Source: Erysipelotrichaceae bacterium (GTDB lineage: Bacteria; Bacillota_I; Bacilli_A; Erysipelotrichales; Erysipelotrichaceae). From it: 64,000 nt of DNA. Where the stretch lies: contig JAFRQF010000026.1 of NCBI GenBank assembly GCA_017428765.1, positions 62,001 through 126,000 on the forward strand, written 5' to 3'. The position numbers and the translations under genes are program-made. Positions 8,479 through 16,516 of the stretch are shown one piece after another; position 1 is the first letter of the stretch; each line of letters opens with the position of its first letter. Under the pieces are notes generated by a model. That model had not been told where the DNA came from. It worked only from the letters and a program-made list of their open reading frames with translations, and ran no database searches.

Positions 8479-9127
8479 ACTTGTATCCCATACCTCTTAC
8501 CGTGACGATATGATCGGCATATCGGCCGAGATCCTTTCGAAGCATCTTGATATGTGTATCGATCGTACGGTCATCTTCGTAGTAGTCCATCTCCCAGACG
8601 GCAGAAAGCAGTTTGTCTCTGCCGATGGCGATGTTCTTGTTTTTCACCAGATAGATCAGAAGATCCAGTTCTTTCGGCGTCAAAGTCAGCTTTTCTCCAT
8701 CGATCGTCACGCTTCTGCCCAGAACATCGATGACCAGCGTGTCAAAGACATACTTGTCATTGTTTCTGGAAGAGTTCCTTTCGCAGATCACCCGGATACG
8801 GGCCATGAGCTCTTTGGGAGAAAAAGGTTTGGTGACATAGTCATCCACGCCCAGGTCGAAAGAAAACAGCTTGTCATCTTCCTCCGTTCGTGCCGACAGC
8901 ATGATCACCGGGACATCCTTTACGGCCTTGATCTTCTTGCAGGCGGAAAAACCGTCAAGCTCAGGCATCATGATGTCAAGGATGACACAGTCGTATTCGT
9001 TTTTCGTCACCATGTCCACCGCATCTTTGCCATTGCTTGCCTGATCGCATTCATAGCCATATGACTTGGCGTATTCCGACACGACTTCTCTGATCTTCAC
9101 TTCATCATCGACGATCAGTATCTTCAT
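8468..9127 (-). CDS. OmpR/PhoB-family response regulator
   Basis: DNA-binding partner of the adjacent kinase. The receiver domain has the acidic pair in VDDE, phospho-acceptor Asp51 in ILDIMMPELDG and the conserved lysine in YVTKPF. The C-terminal winged helix (LTLTPKELDLLIYLVKN, DDRTIDTHIKMLRKDL) is of the OmpR type. A strong GGGGAGGTGG ribosome-binding site lies just after the dnaE stop, so the regulator is probably co-transcribed with dnaE. Confidence 0.95.
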   Translation of the reverse strand: MKILIVDDEVKIREVVSEYAKSYGYECDQASNGKDAVDMVTKNEYDCVILDIMMPELDGFSACKKIKAVKDVPVIMLSARTEEDDKLFSFDLGVDDYVTKPFSPKELMARIRVICERNSSRNNDKYVFDTLVIDVLGRSVTIDGEKLTLTPKELDLLIYLVKNKNIAIGRDKLLSAVWEMDYYEDDRTIDTHIKMLRKDLGRYADHIVTVRGMGYKFEI

Positions 9128-9139
9128 ATTCCACCTCCC

Positions 9140-12100
9140 CTAAAGAACTTCCATGTTCCTGACAAGACAGGAAGCTTCTTTCTCTATCTTTCCTTCAAAT
9201 TTCACATAGCGGCCTTTGACAAGATCGGAAGAGTGCATCGCGTAGACTCTCGGCATGACTGCCAGCGAGATCGCACCCTTGTCATCCACCAGATCGACGA
9301 AGGCCATCATCTCGCCCCGCTTGGTCTTCAATGATTTGACCCGTTTGATCAGGCCGAATCCTTTCACAGGGCCGGTACTTACAGATAAATTATACAGATT
9401 ATCGCATTCGATATTGTATTTCTTCTTTACGGCGATGATCGGATTGAAACTGAAATAAAAGCCCAGAACGTTCTTTTCATTCTCCGCCAGCACCATATGG
9501 TCATCGCTCAGTTCTTCGATGATCGGCGCATCATCGAAATCATTCATCAAAGAGATCTCCCCTTTGTGGGCGTTGGCATACATGATGACATTGTTCAAGG
9601 AAGCGATCATCGTATGGCGGGAATGACGGAACTCATCGAAAGCTCCGGCATAGATCAGATTCTCGATGACGTTGCGCTCCACGCCTTTCAAGACCAGTCT
9701 CTTGACGGCTTGTACATAATCGGTAAACGGACCGCCCGACATCCTTTCTTCGATGATCTTGTCTGCCGATATCGAACCGACATCCTTGCATATGCCAAAC
9801 GGCATGACGATCGAATCCTTTTCGATCTTGTAGGATTCCATCGAACCGTTCAAAGAGATCCCTTTGACTTTCTGGCCGATGTTCATGCATTCGGAGATGT
9901 AGTCGTAGGTCTTGGACTGGGATCCCATGACACCGTTGAGCAGAGCCTTATAGAAATACAAAGGATGGTTCGCCTTGAGATAGGCCAGCTGATAGGCGAC
10001 CAAGGCATAGGCGATCGAATGGGACTTGTTGAAACCGTAGTTGGCAAATTCCAGGATCAATGCATAGACCTGCTCGCTGAGCTTGCCGTCATAACCGTTT
10101 TTCACGCAGCCCTCGATAAAGTCGGAATGCAGCTTCTCCAGTTCGGAAAGCTTCTTCTTGGACATCGCCTTACGTAAGATATCGGCCTTGCCATAGCTGA
10201 AACCGGCCATGACTCTGGCGATATTGATGATCTGTTCCTGATAGACGATGATGCCGTACGTCTCTTTCAATATCGGCTGCAGATTCGGATGGATGTAATC
10301 CACCTTTTCCGGATGGGCTCTGTAATCCAAAAATAATGGGATGTTCTTCATCGGACCCGGTCGATACAAGGCGATCGTCATACCGATCTCTTCAAACGTG
10401 CGCGGACGCATCTTGCGTATCAGATTGCGCATGCCGGAAGATTCCAGCTGGAAGATGCCCGCGACATTGACCGAATCGATCAGATCGAAGGTCTTCTTAT
10501 CGTTCAGCGGGATGCTTCGGATATCAAAATCCTGATCTTTTTTGATATCATCGACGATCTCCGCGATGATGCCGAGGTTCCTGAGTCCCAGAAAATCCAT
10601 CTTGATCAGGCCGAGCTCTTCAAGGTGTTCCATCGTATACTGGGTGGAATAGATATCGGATTCGATACGGGTGATCGGCACCACTTCGTCCAGCGGTTTT
10701 CTGGACATGACGATACCGGCCGCGTGCGTGGATTCGTGTCTTGGGAAAAACTCCAGTTTGCGTGAGATCCGATACAGCCTGCGGAAACGCTCTTCCGATT
10801 CGATCTTCTGTGCGAAAAGCGGTACCTCGTCATAGGCTTTGCTGAGATCCATATCCAGCGCATTGGGGATGAGCTTGCATAAGGCGTCGATCTCACGGTT
10901 GGGATAATTGAGCACCCTTCCCACATCGCGAAGCACCTGTTTGGCTTTCAAAGTGCCATAGGTGATGATGTGGCCGACATGTTCGATGCCGTAGCGGTCC
11001 TTGACATAGGCGATGACTTCATCTCGGCGGTCATCCGGAAAATCGGTGTCGATATCCGGCATCGAGATCCTTTCCGGGTTGAGGAACCTTTCGAAGATGA
11101 GTCCGTAACGGATCGGATCGATATCTGTGATGCCAAGACAATAGGAAACCAGGGATCCGGCAGCCGAGCCCCTGCCCGGTCCGACCATGATGCCCTGTTT
11201 CTTGGCATAAAGGATGAAATCATAGACGATCAGGAAATAATCCTCGAAATGCATATCCAGGATGACTTTCAGTTCATATTCCAGACGTCTGATATAGACC
11301 TGCGGAACACTGTTCTTTAATCTGCGCTTGAGGCCTTCCCTGCACAAAAGGACCAGGTAGTCCTTGGAAGGGATGCCTTTGCGGTTGTCATAGACCGGAA
11401 GCGATGTCATATACGACATCGACACATGCAGCTTCGACGCAAACAGATCGGCGTTGATCAGATCTTCCCTGTCATAAAGAAGATCGTATTCCTCTTTGGT
11501 CATGAAATGCCTGCCGGTCTCTTCGACGAAGTCGTGATCATCAATGATCCGCTTGTCTCTTATGCATTTCAGGACATTGAACACTTCATAATCGTCTCTT
11601 TGCAGATAGAAGGTCCTGGAAAGAGCGATCGTTTTGATACCGTGTGATTTTAAAACAGGCTTTAAAAGCTGATCGCGGTAGGCATTGGAAGCGATGTCGT
11701 GATCGATCAAAGCCACGATGTAGTCGCCAAACCACATCTTCTGCTTCATCAGCATCTCTTCGGGGTCTTCCTTCTTATCGATCACATAAGTCAAAGGCAT
11801 GTTGTCGGAAAGAAGACACAGAACATTGTGGTCCGTATAATTCTTTACAAGATCGACGCTGACCGAAGAGACTCCTTTCGTGCAGATGTAGCTCGATAAA
11901 GCCATGAGGTTCTTGAAGCCTTCATCATCCTTTGCATAAAGGATGCAGGTATAGATGCGTGATTCCGCTTCCACGTCAAATTCAAGGCCGTATATGGGAA
12001 CGATATCCGCTTTCTTACAGGCTTTCTTGAAGCTCATGGCGCCGGCCAGCACATTGCGGTCGACCAGGCCGAGATGATCATAGCCGTATTTTTTCGCATA

Positions 12101-12175
12101 GGAAATGATACCTTCGATAGTACACATCGAAGAAAGCAGAGAATACACGCTTCTTATATATAAAGGACAGCTCAC
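9140..12175 (-). CDS. dnaE: DNA polymerase III alpha subunit, DnaE type
   Basis: DnaE-type replicative polymerase; in Firmicutes it extends primers on the lagging strand beside PolC. PHP domain at about 1-200, then the palm with GPGRGSAAGSLVSY and the catalytic PDIDTDF, with a helix-hairpin-helix and OB-fold region at the C-terminus. The usual PHP metal ligands of the N-terminal HLHVH motif are replaced (LYIRS), so the PHP domain is probably inactive. I choose the GTG at 12175 because it aligns with the first residue of DnaE relatives and gives 1011 residues, the size of short Firmicute DnaE proteins. The frame stays open further upstream, but that part would overlap copA. No Shine-Dalgarno sequence is present, and TATAAT lies six bases before the GTG, so the mRNA may be leaderless. 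Confidence 0.9.
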   Translation of the reverse strand: MSCPLYIRSVYSLLSSMCTIEGIISYAKKYGYDHLGLVDRNVLAGAMSFKKACKKADIVPIYGLEFDVEAESRIYTCILYAKDDEGFKNLMALSSYICTKGVSSVSVDLVKNYTDHNVLCLLSDNMPLTYVIDKKEDPEEMLMKQKMWFGDYIVALIDHDIASNAYRDQLLKPVLKSHGIKTIALSRTFYLQRDDYEVFNVLKCIRDKRIIDDHDFVEETGRHFMTKEEYDLLYDREDLINADLFASKLHVSMSYMTSLPVYDNRKGIPSKDYLVLLCREGLKRRLKNSVPQVYIRRLEYELKVILDMHFEDYFLIVYDFILYAKKQGIMVGPGRGSAAGSLVSYCLGITDIDPIRYGLIFERFLNPERISMPDIDTDFPDDRRDEVIAYVKDRYGIEHVGHIITYGTLKAKQVLRDVGRVLNYPNREIDALCKLIPNALDMDLSKAYDEVPLFAQKIESEERFRRLYRISRKLEFFPRHESTHAAGIVMSRKPLDEVVPITRIESDIYSTQYTMEHLEELGLIKMDFLGLRNLGIIAEIVDDIKKDQDFDIRSIPLNDKKTFDLIDSVNVAGIFQLESSGMRNLIRKMRPRTFEEIGMTIALYRPGPMKNIPLFLDYRAHPEKVDYIHPNLQPILKETYGIIVYQEQIINIARVMAGFSYGKADILRKAMSKKKLSELEKLHSDFIEGCVKNGYDGKLSEQVYALILEFANYGFNKSHSIAYALVAYQLAYLKANHPLYFYKALLNGVMGSQSKTYDYISECMNIGQKVKGISLNGSMESYKIEKDSIVMPFGICKDVGSISADKIIEERMSGGPFTDYVQAVKRLVLKGVERNVIENLIYAGAFDEFRHSRHTMIASLNNVIMYANAHKGEISLMNDFDDAPIIEELSDDHMVLAENEKNVLGFYFSFNPIIAVKKKYNIECDNLYNLSVSTGPVKGFGLIKRVKSLKTKRGEMMAFVDLVDDKGAISLAVMPRVYAMHSSDLVKGRYVKFEGKIEKEASCLVRNMEVL

Positions 12176-12181
12176 ACTATC

Positions 12182-12187
12182 ATTATA
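12182..12187 (-). promoter_or_regulatory. -10 box of dnaE, leaderless spacing
   Basis: Minus-strand TATAAT, then GATAGT, then the GTG start. No convincing -35 box is seen. The region also holds the divergent copper operator, 34 bases further on. Confidence 0.55.
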
Positions 12188-12220
12188 CTTTATTGTTTCG
12201 GCTTGCCGTGCTAAAATGAG

Positions 12221-12239
12221 TATACCCTGGGGGGGTATA
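12221..12239 (+). promoter_or_regulatory. CsoR-type copper operator
   Basis: Perfect inverted repeat TATACCC-TGGGG-GGGTATA just before copA. The T/A-flanked C3/G3 palindrome is the kind of site bound by copper-sensing CsoR repressors, and a csoR gene closes this operon. The G-run at 12229-12235 is also the only candidate ribosome-binding sequence for copA, 9 bases before its ATG, so operator and ribosome-binding site overlap. A weak promoter, TTTATT-17-TAAAAT, ends at 12217. Confidence 0.75.
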
Positions 12240-12244
12240 TGTAA

Positions 12245-14587
12245 ATGGAAAAAACGTATGAAGTCAAAGGCATGACCTGCGTCATATGCAAGGACAATGT
12301 CGAAAAAGCATTGAAAAATACAGCGGGAGTTTCCGATTGCAAAGTCAACCTTCTGGAAAACGAAGCATTCGTGACTTTCGATGAAGGAAAAGTCAGCGAA
12401 GAAGCTCTGGCAAAGGCGGTCGCCGATGCCGGCTATGAGCTGATCATTTCCAAGAAGAACACACCGGACTACAGTAAGCTCGTCATGATCGTATCTGCCA
12501 TACTGGTGGTCATATTGATGGTCTTCTCCATGGGACATATGTTCGGCATCCATATCCCGGAATATGGAAAGTATGTGCAGCTTATCTTATGTACCATCGT
12601 CATGGCGCTCAACTTCCACTATTACCGGTCGGGATTCCGTTCGCTGCTTCATCTGTCGCCGAACATGGATTCCTTAGTCTCGTTATCTTCTTTTGTATCC
12701 TATATCTATTCCCTCTATGTCCTGTTTTTCAACAAGAGCGGATACCACCTCTATTTTGAAACGGCAGCGATGATCTTAGTCATCGTTTCGATCGGAAAAT
12801 ATATCGAAGGAAGCAACAAGAAGAAAGCTGCCAAGACCATACGCGGTCTGGCGACCCTGATCCCGATGCAGGCGAATCTGGTGAAAGAAGACGGCGAAGT
12901 GGTGATCCTGAAGATCGATGATCTCAAGAAAAACGACATCGTCTTAGTCAAACCGGGTGAATCGGTACCGCAGGACGGCATCGTGATCGAAGGTTCCTCG
13001 CAAGTCGATGAATCGATGATCACCGGCGAATCTCTGCCGCAGAACAAGGCGGTCGATGATCCTGTCATAGGCGGTACGGTCAACCTGTCCGGACAGATCA
13101 AAGTGAGAGTATCCAAAAACGCCGCCCAGACCACTTTATCCAAGATCATCTCTCTGACCAAGCAGGCCACGATGTCCAAGATCCCGGTCGAACGCTTCGC
13201 CGATAAAGTCTCCAACTATTTCGTCTTTGCGGTCATGACGATCTCCTTGTTGACGTTCATCGTCTGGATGATCGTCGGAAAAGACATCGAACAGGCACTC
13301 AATTTCGCCCTGTCGGTCTTGGTCATCTCCTGTCCTTGTGCCCTGGGCCTTGCGACACCGGCTGCCGTCATGGTGGCGACCGGCAACGCCGCAAAAAACG
13401 GCGTCCTGATCAAAAATCCCGAGATCCTGGAAGTTGCGGGCGATCTGAAATATGTCGTTCTGGATAAGACCGGCACATTGACGAAAAACAAACTCGAGAT
13501 CATCGGAAACAAAGCCTATGATCCTGACTTCAAAGAGGTCCTCTCCTCTCTTGAAAAGTCATCCGATCATCCGATCGCCAAAGCCATCGTACAGGCCTAT
13601 CCGGATGGAAAGATGAAATTCGACAGCGTCGAACAGATCTCCGCAAAGGGCCTTCTGGCAAAGAAAGGCGAAGACATCTATTATGCGGGCAACCGCAAGC
13701 TTGCTCAAACCTACGCAAAGGTAAATGAAGATGACATCAGGGAAGCGGAAAACAACAATTATTCCTTCATCCTGGTCGGAAGAAACGATAAACTGTTAGG
13801 CATCGTGTATCTGGCCGATGTACTAAAAGATACTTCGGCAGCCGCCATTGCCAGTCTGAAGGAAAGAGGCATCGTTCCGATCATGTGCACAGGTGACAAC
13901 GACCTGACGGCGAAAAACATCGCCGGCAAGCTGAAGATCGATGAATATCTTTCTTCCGTCACGCCGCAGGATAAAAACAAACTGGTCAGCGAAAAGAAAG
14001 AAAAAGGAAAAGTCGCCATGGTCGGTGACGGCGTCAACGATGCCATCGCCTTATCGAGTGCCGATGTCTCCTTCTCGGTCGCCAACGGTACCGATATCGC
14101 CTATGCGACAAGCGATGTGGTGCTGATGACCAACTCCATACTGGATGTCTCATTCACCTATGACCTGGCAAAAAAGACGATGAAGATCATCAAGCAGAAT
14201 CTGTTCTGGGCTTTATTCTACAATGCCATCTTCATTCCTGTTGCGGCAGGCGTATTCTACAGATCTCTTGGCCTTGCCTTGAATCCGATGATCGGAGCGG
14301 CGACGATGTCTGTCTCATCGATCTTCGTACTGAGCAATGCCTTAAGAATAAACAACGTCAAAAAGGAGGAAATAAAAACTATGAACAAAACGGTAACGAT
14401 CGACGGCATGATGTGCATGAACTGTGTAAAACACGTCAGCAACGCCTTATCATCCATCGGCGCGGAAGCTCAGGTGAGCTTGGAAGATGGCAAAGCATAT
14501 CTCAAAAACACCGCTTTAAGCGATGAACAGATCACCAAAGCCATCGAAGACGCCGGTTATGAAGTGACCGGGATCATCAATGAGTAA
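12245..14587 (+). CDS. copA: Copper-exporting P1B-type ATPase CopA with C-terminal CopZ-like domain
   Basis: Membrane pump that expels Cu(I). The N-terminal heavy-metal-associated domain has the ligand pair GMTCVIC (Cys12, Cys15). Then come membrane helices from about residue 78, the actuator motif TGES at 260-263, the transport-site CPC at 363-365, phosphorylation site DKTGTLT at 407-413 and the P1B-specific DHP near 441. After the last helix a second complete heavy-metal-associated domain (from Met713, with Cys724 and Cys727 in MMCMNC) is fused to the C-terminus, which is unusual for CopA. A strong AGGAGG sits in frame before Met713, so this domain may also be made separately. The gene is followed by csoR with an 8-base overlap. 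Confidence 0.95.
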   Translation: MEKTYEVKGMTCVICKDNVEKALKNTAGVSDCKVNLLENEAFVTFDEGKVSEEALAKAVADAGYELIISKKNTPDYSKLVMIVSAILVVILMVFSMGHMFGIHIPEYGKYVQLILCTIVMALNFHYYRSGFRSLLHLSPNMDSLVSLSSFVSYIYSLYVLFFNKSGYHLYFETAAMILVIVSIGKYIEGSNKKKAAKTIRGLATLIPMQANLVKEDGEVVILKIDDLKKNDIVLVKPGESVPQDGIVIEGSSQVDESMITGESLPQNKAVDDPVIGGTVNLSGQIKVRVSKNAAQTTLSKIISLTKQATMSKIPVERFADKVSNYFVFAVMTISLLTFIVWMIVGKDIEQALNFALSVLVISCPCALGLATPAAVMVATGNAAKNGVLIKNPEILEVAGDLKYVVLDKTGTLTKNKLEIIGNKAYDPDFKEVLSSLEKSSDHPIAKAIVQAYPDGKMKFDSVEQISAKGLLAKKGEDIYYAGNRKLAQTYAKVNEDDIREAENNNYSFILVGRNDKLLGIVYLADVLKDTSAAAIASLKERGIVPIMCTGDNDLTAKNIAGKLKIDEYLSSVTPQDKNKLVSEKKEKGKVAMVGDGVNDAIALSSADVSFSVANGTDIAYATSDVVLMTNSILDVSFTYDLAKKTMKIIKQNLFWALFYNAIFIPVAAGVFYRSLGLALNPMIGAATMSVSSIFVLSNALRINNVKKEEIKTMNKTVTIDGMMCMNCVKHVSNALSSIGAEAQVSLEDGKAYLKNTALSDEQITKAIEDAGYEVTGIINE
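14381..14587 (+). CDS. Candidate CopZ-like copper chaperone from an internal start inside copA
   Basis: In-frame alternative product of the copA 3' end. AGGAGG at 14364-14369 lies 11 bases before an ATG in the copA frame. Translation from there gives a 68-residue heavy-metal-associated domain with the copper-binding pattern GMMCMNC and the size of free CopZ chaperones. The linker coded under the ribosome-binding site (KKEEIKT) is hydrophilic and follows the last membrane helix, so the site costs the pump nothing. No other copZ gene is in this module. That it is used in the cell is inference. Confidence 0.55.
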   Translation: MNKTVTIDGMMCMNCVKHVSNALSSIGAEAQVSLEDGKAYLKNTALSDEQITKAIEDAGYEVTGIINE

Positions 14588-14837
14588 AGATCACGAGAAA
14601 CTCAAAAAGTATCTGACGATCGCCAAAGGACAGCTGGATGGCATCATCCGGATGATCGACGAAGACCGCTATTGTCTCGACATCTCCGATCAGCTGATGG
14701 CCACAAGAGCCCTTTTGAAGAAAACGAACAATCTCATACTTAAGAACCACATCGACAGCTGCGTAAGAAACGCCATCCGTAACGGTGATGACAGCAAGGT
14801 CGACGAAGTCATCAAAGCCTTGGAAAAACAGATCTGA
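14580..14837 (+). CDS. csoR: Copper-sensing transcriptional repressor CsoR
   Basis: Small all-helical metal-responsive repressor of the CsoR/RcnR family, 85 residues. The Cu(I) ligand set is visible with the canonical spacing: Cys32 in RYCLDIS, His57 and Cys61 in NHIDSC. In the family, Cu(I) binding releases the protein from the operator and induces the pump. It overlaps the copA end and so is made with the pump, giving negative feedback on the operator upstream of copA. Confidence 0.93.
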   Translation: MSKDHEKLKKYLTIAKGQLDGIIRMIDEDRYCLDISDQLMATRALLKKTNNLILKNHIDSCVRNAIRNGDDSKVDEVIKALEKQI

Positions 14838-14847
14838 GGCTTTTTTT
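14814..14847 (+). terminator. Terminator of the copA-csoR operon
   Basis: Stem AAAGCCT/AGGCTTT with a 16-base loop followed by seven T. The upstream arm lies in the last csoR codons. Confidence 0.65.
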
Positions 14848-14851
14848 GATG

Positions 14852-14857
14852 TAGAAT
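14852..14857 (+). promoter_or_regulatory. Candidate -10 box of ispG, leaderless spacing
   Basis: TAGAAT followed by six bases and the ispG ATG. It begins four bases after the csoR terminator T run. No good -35 box is seen. Confidence 0.4.
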
Positions 14858-14863
14858 GAAGAT

Positions 14864-15898
14864 ATGAACAGAACTGAAACCAGACCCGTCAATGTCGGCG
14901 GTGTGCAGATCGGCGGACAGAACAAAGTCGTGATCCAGTCGATGACCAACACCAAGACCAAAGACGTAGAAGCGACCGTAAAACAGATCCGCAAGCTCGA
15001 AGATGCAGGCTGTGAGATCATCCGCGTCGCGATCCTCGATATGGAGGATGCCAAAGCCGTAAAACAGATCAAGGAACAGATCCGTATCCCTTTGGTCTGT
15101 GATATCCACTTCAATCCCGATTTCGCCTTGCAGGCAATTCGCTCGGGAACCGACAAGATCCGTCTCAATCCGGGCAACATTGAGGATGAAGATAAGATCA
15201 AAGAGATCGTTGAACTCTGCAAAGAAAGACACGTGCCGATCCGTATCGGCATCAATGCCGGAAGCCTGAACAGGAAATACAAGCACTCCGAAGAAGCGAT
15301 GATCGAATCCGCGAAGGATCATCTGCGCATCCTGGAATCTCTTGACTTCCATGACATCTGTCTTTCTTTCAAGTCCTCAGATCCGCTGGAATGCATCAAA
15401 GCCTATAAGCTGGCAGCCGCCACCTTCCCTTACCCGCTGCATCTGGGTGTCACGGAAGCGGGAGGCTTGCTGAACTCGACCATCAAATCCTCTCTTGCCT
15501 TGGGAAATCTCTTACTGGACGGCATCGGTGATACGATCCGTATCTCCATTTCCGATGATCCGATCGAAGAGATCCGCGTCGCCAAGAAGCTGCTTAGAGC
15601 CTGCGGTCTTCGCAAGGATGTCGCCAATCTTGTTTCCTGTCCGACCTGCGGCAGGATACAGTATGACATGCTGCCGATCGTCAAAGAGATGGAAGCCTAT
15701 CTCGATACCGTAAACAAAGATATCACCGTTGCCATCATGGGCTGTCCGGTCAACGGACCTCAGGAAGCATCGCGTGCCGATATCGGCGTTGCCGGCGGCA
15801 AGGATCAGGCCATCTTATTCAAAAAAGGACAGATCGTAAGATCCATCCCGCAGGATCAGATCATCGCTGTCCTGAAACAGGAGATCGAAAACTATTAA
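14864..15898 (+). CDS. ispG: 4-hydroxy-3-methylbut-2-en-1-yl diphosphate synthase
   Basis: Iron-sulfur enzyme of the MEP isoprenoid pathway that reductively opens methylerythritol cyclodiphosphate to HMBPP. The N-terminal TIM barrel carries VQSMTNT-like IQSMTNTKTKD; the C-terminal reductase part has the [4Fe-4S] cysteines in SCPTCGR and GCPVNGP. At 344 residues it is the short bacterial form. Another MEP gene, ispF, is found about 40 kb away. No Shine-Dalgarno sequence is clear, and TAGAAT stands six bases upstream of the ATG. Confidence 0.95.
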   Translation: MNRTETRPVNVGGVQIGGQNKVVIQSMTNTKTKDVEATVKQIRKLEDAGCEIIRVAILDMEDAKAVKQIKEQIRIPLVCDIHFNPDFALQAIRSGTDKIRLNPGNIEDEDKIKEIVELCKERHVPIRIGINAGSLNRKYKHSEEAMIESAKDHLRILESLDFHDICLSFKSSDPLECIKAYKLAAATFPYPLHLGVTEAGGLLNSTIKSSLALGNLLLDGIGDTIRISISDDPIEEIRVAKKLLRACGLRKDVANLVSCPTCGRIQYDMLPIVKEMEAYLDTVNKDITVAIMGCPVNGPQEASRADIGVAGGKDQAILFKKGQIVRSIPQDQIIAVLKQEIENY

Positions 15899-15903
15899 AC
15901 AAA

Positions 15904-15928
15904 ACAAGGAGCTAAACTCCTTGTTTTT
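15904..15928. terminator. Bidirectional terminator between ispG and the membrane protein gene
   Basis: Stem ACAAGGAG/CTCCTTGT with loop CTAAA and T-rich flanks on both strands. The loop contains the stop codon of the convergent gene. Confidence 0.85.
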
Positions 15929-16436
15929 GTATGAAACGGCGCTCGATGACTCTCAAAGTCCTTACGACGTAACAGTATGTCATCGGGATCAGGTAAGGAA
16001 GGAAGATGAAAGATCCAAACAGATACAGACTTGCCTTGCTGAACAGTGTATATTCATCTTCCGGTGCGGCAGCGATCGCAATGAAGATCGCGATCATTGC
16101 GCCAAAGACAAACATCAGTATCGGCAGCAGGTCTTTTCTTTTCATCGAAGCAAAATACTCTATGCAGGCAAACACATCAAACATCACCGCGGCCATAAAG
16201 ATATGAAGACTTGGGAAAAAGTATGGAATATTGCCTGAATGATACAGGCTCAGAATGACCGTGTACATGCAAAGTGCGAACAAGCCGCTGCGTTTCAGAT
16301 CCGCCTCACCCTTCTTCACTAAGACGCAGACACCTGTGATCAAAGCCGTGCCCATAGCGATCAGGGTATACCCGTTGAGATACAGACACCAGGCAATGAT
16401 CATCAGCCAGAGATTTCTTATCAATGTTTCTTTCAT
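15912..16436 (-). CDS. Unknown integral membrane protein
   Basis: A 174-residue protein with about six hydrophobic helices and short basic loops (KKGEADLKR, MKRKDLL). No catalytic motif is recognised and I cannot name a family with confidence. A clear GGAGGAAAGAAAG ribosome-binding site supports the start. It is divergent from the WYL regulator, with an 80-base shared upstream region that holds the regulator's palindrome, so it may be a target of that regulator. Confidence 0.75.
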   Translation of the reverse strand: MKETLIRNLWLMIIAWCLYLNGYTLIAMGTALITGVCVLVKKGEADLKRSGLFALCMYTVILSLYHSGNIPYFFPSLHIFMAAVMFDVFACIEYFASMKRKDLLPILMFVFGAMIAIFIAIAAAPEDEYTLFSKASLYLFGSFIFLPYLIPMTYCYVVRTLRVIERRFIQKQGV

Positions 16437-16481
16437 CTTTCTTTCCTCCTGATTCCATCATATCCGTTTCCATGTTTTTCA

Positions 16482-16510
16482 TTGTCCAATTTTTTGGACA
16501 CATGTATAAT
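16482..16510 (+). promoter_or_regulatory. Promoter of the WYL regulator with embedded palindromic operator
   Basis: TTGTCC (16482-16487), 17-base spacer, TATAAT (16505-16510), then six bases to the ATG. A perfect inverted repeat TGTCCAA-TTTT-TTGGACA (16483-16500) fills the -35 box and spacer, a classic place for autorepression. It could also control the divergent membrane protein gene. Confidence 0.7.
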
Positions 16511-16516
16511 GGGATC

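Noticed and set aside
12228..12236. G-run before copA as a possible quadruplex
   Set aside because: Only one run of seven G is present; a quadruplex needs four G tracts. The palindrome explains it better.
12176..12553. Open frame that would extend dnaE by 126 codons upstream
   Set aside because: It runs antisense through the start of copA and its operator, has no similarity to DnaE N-termini, and the GTG at 12175 aligns with the family start.
14580..14587. Overlap of copA and csoR as a sign of a frameshift
   Set aside because: Both reading frames are intact and end or start at family-typical residues; ATGAGTAA is ordinary translational coupling.
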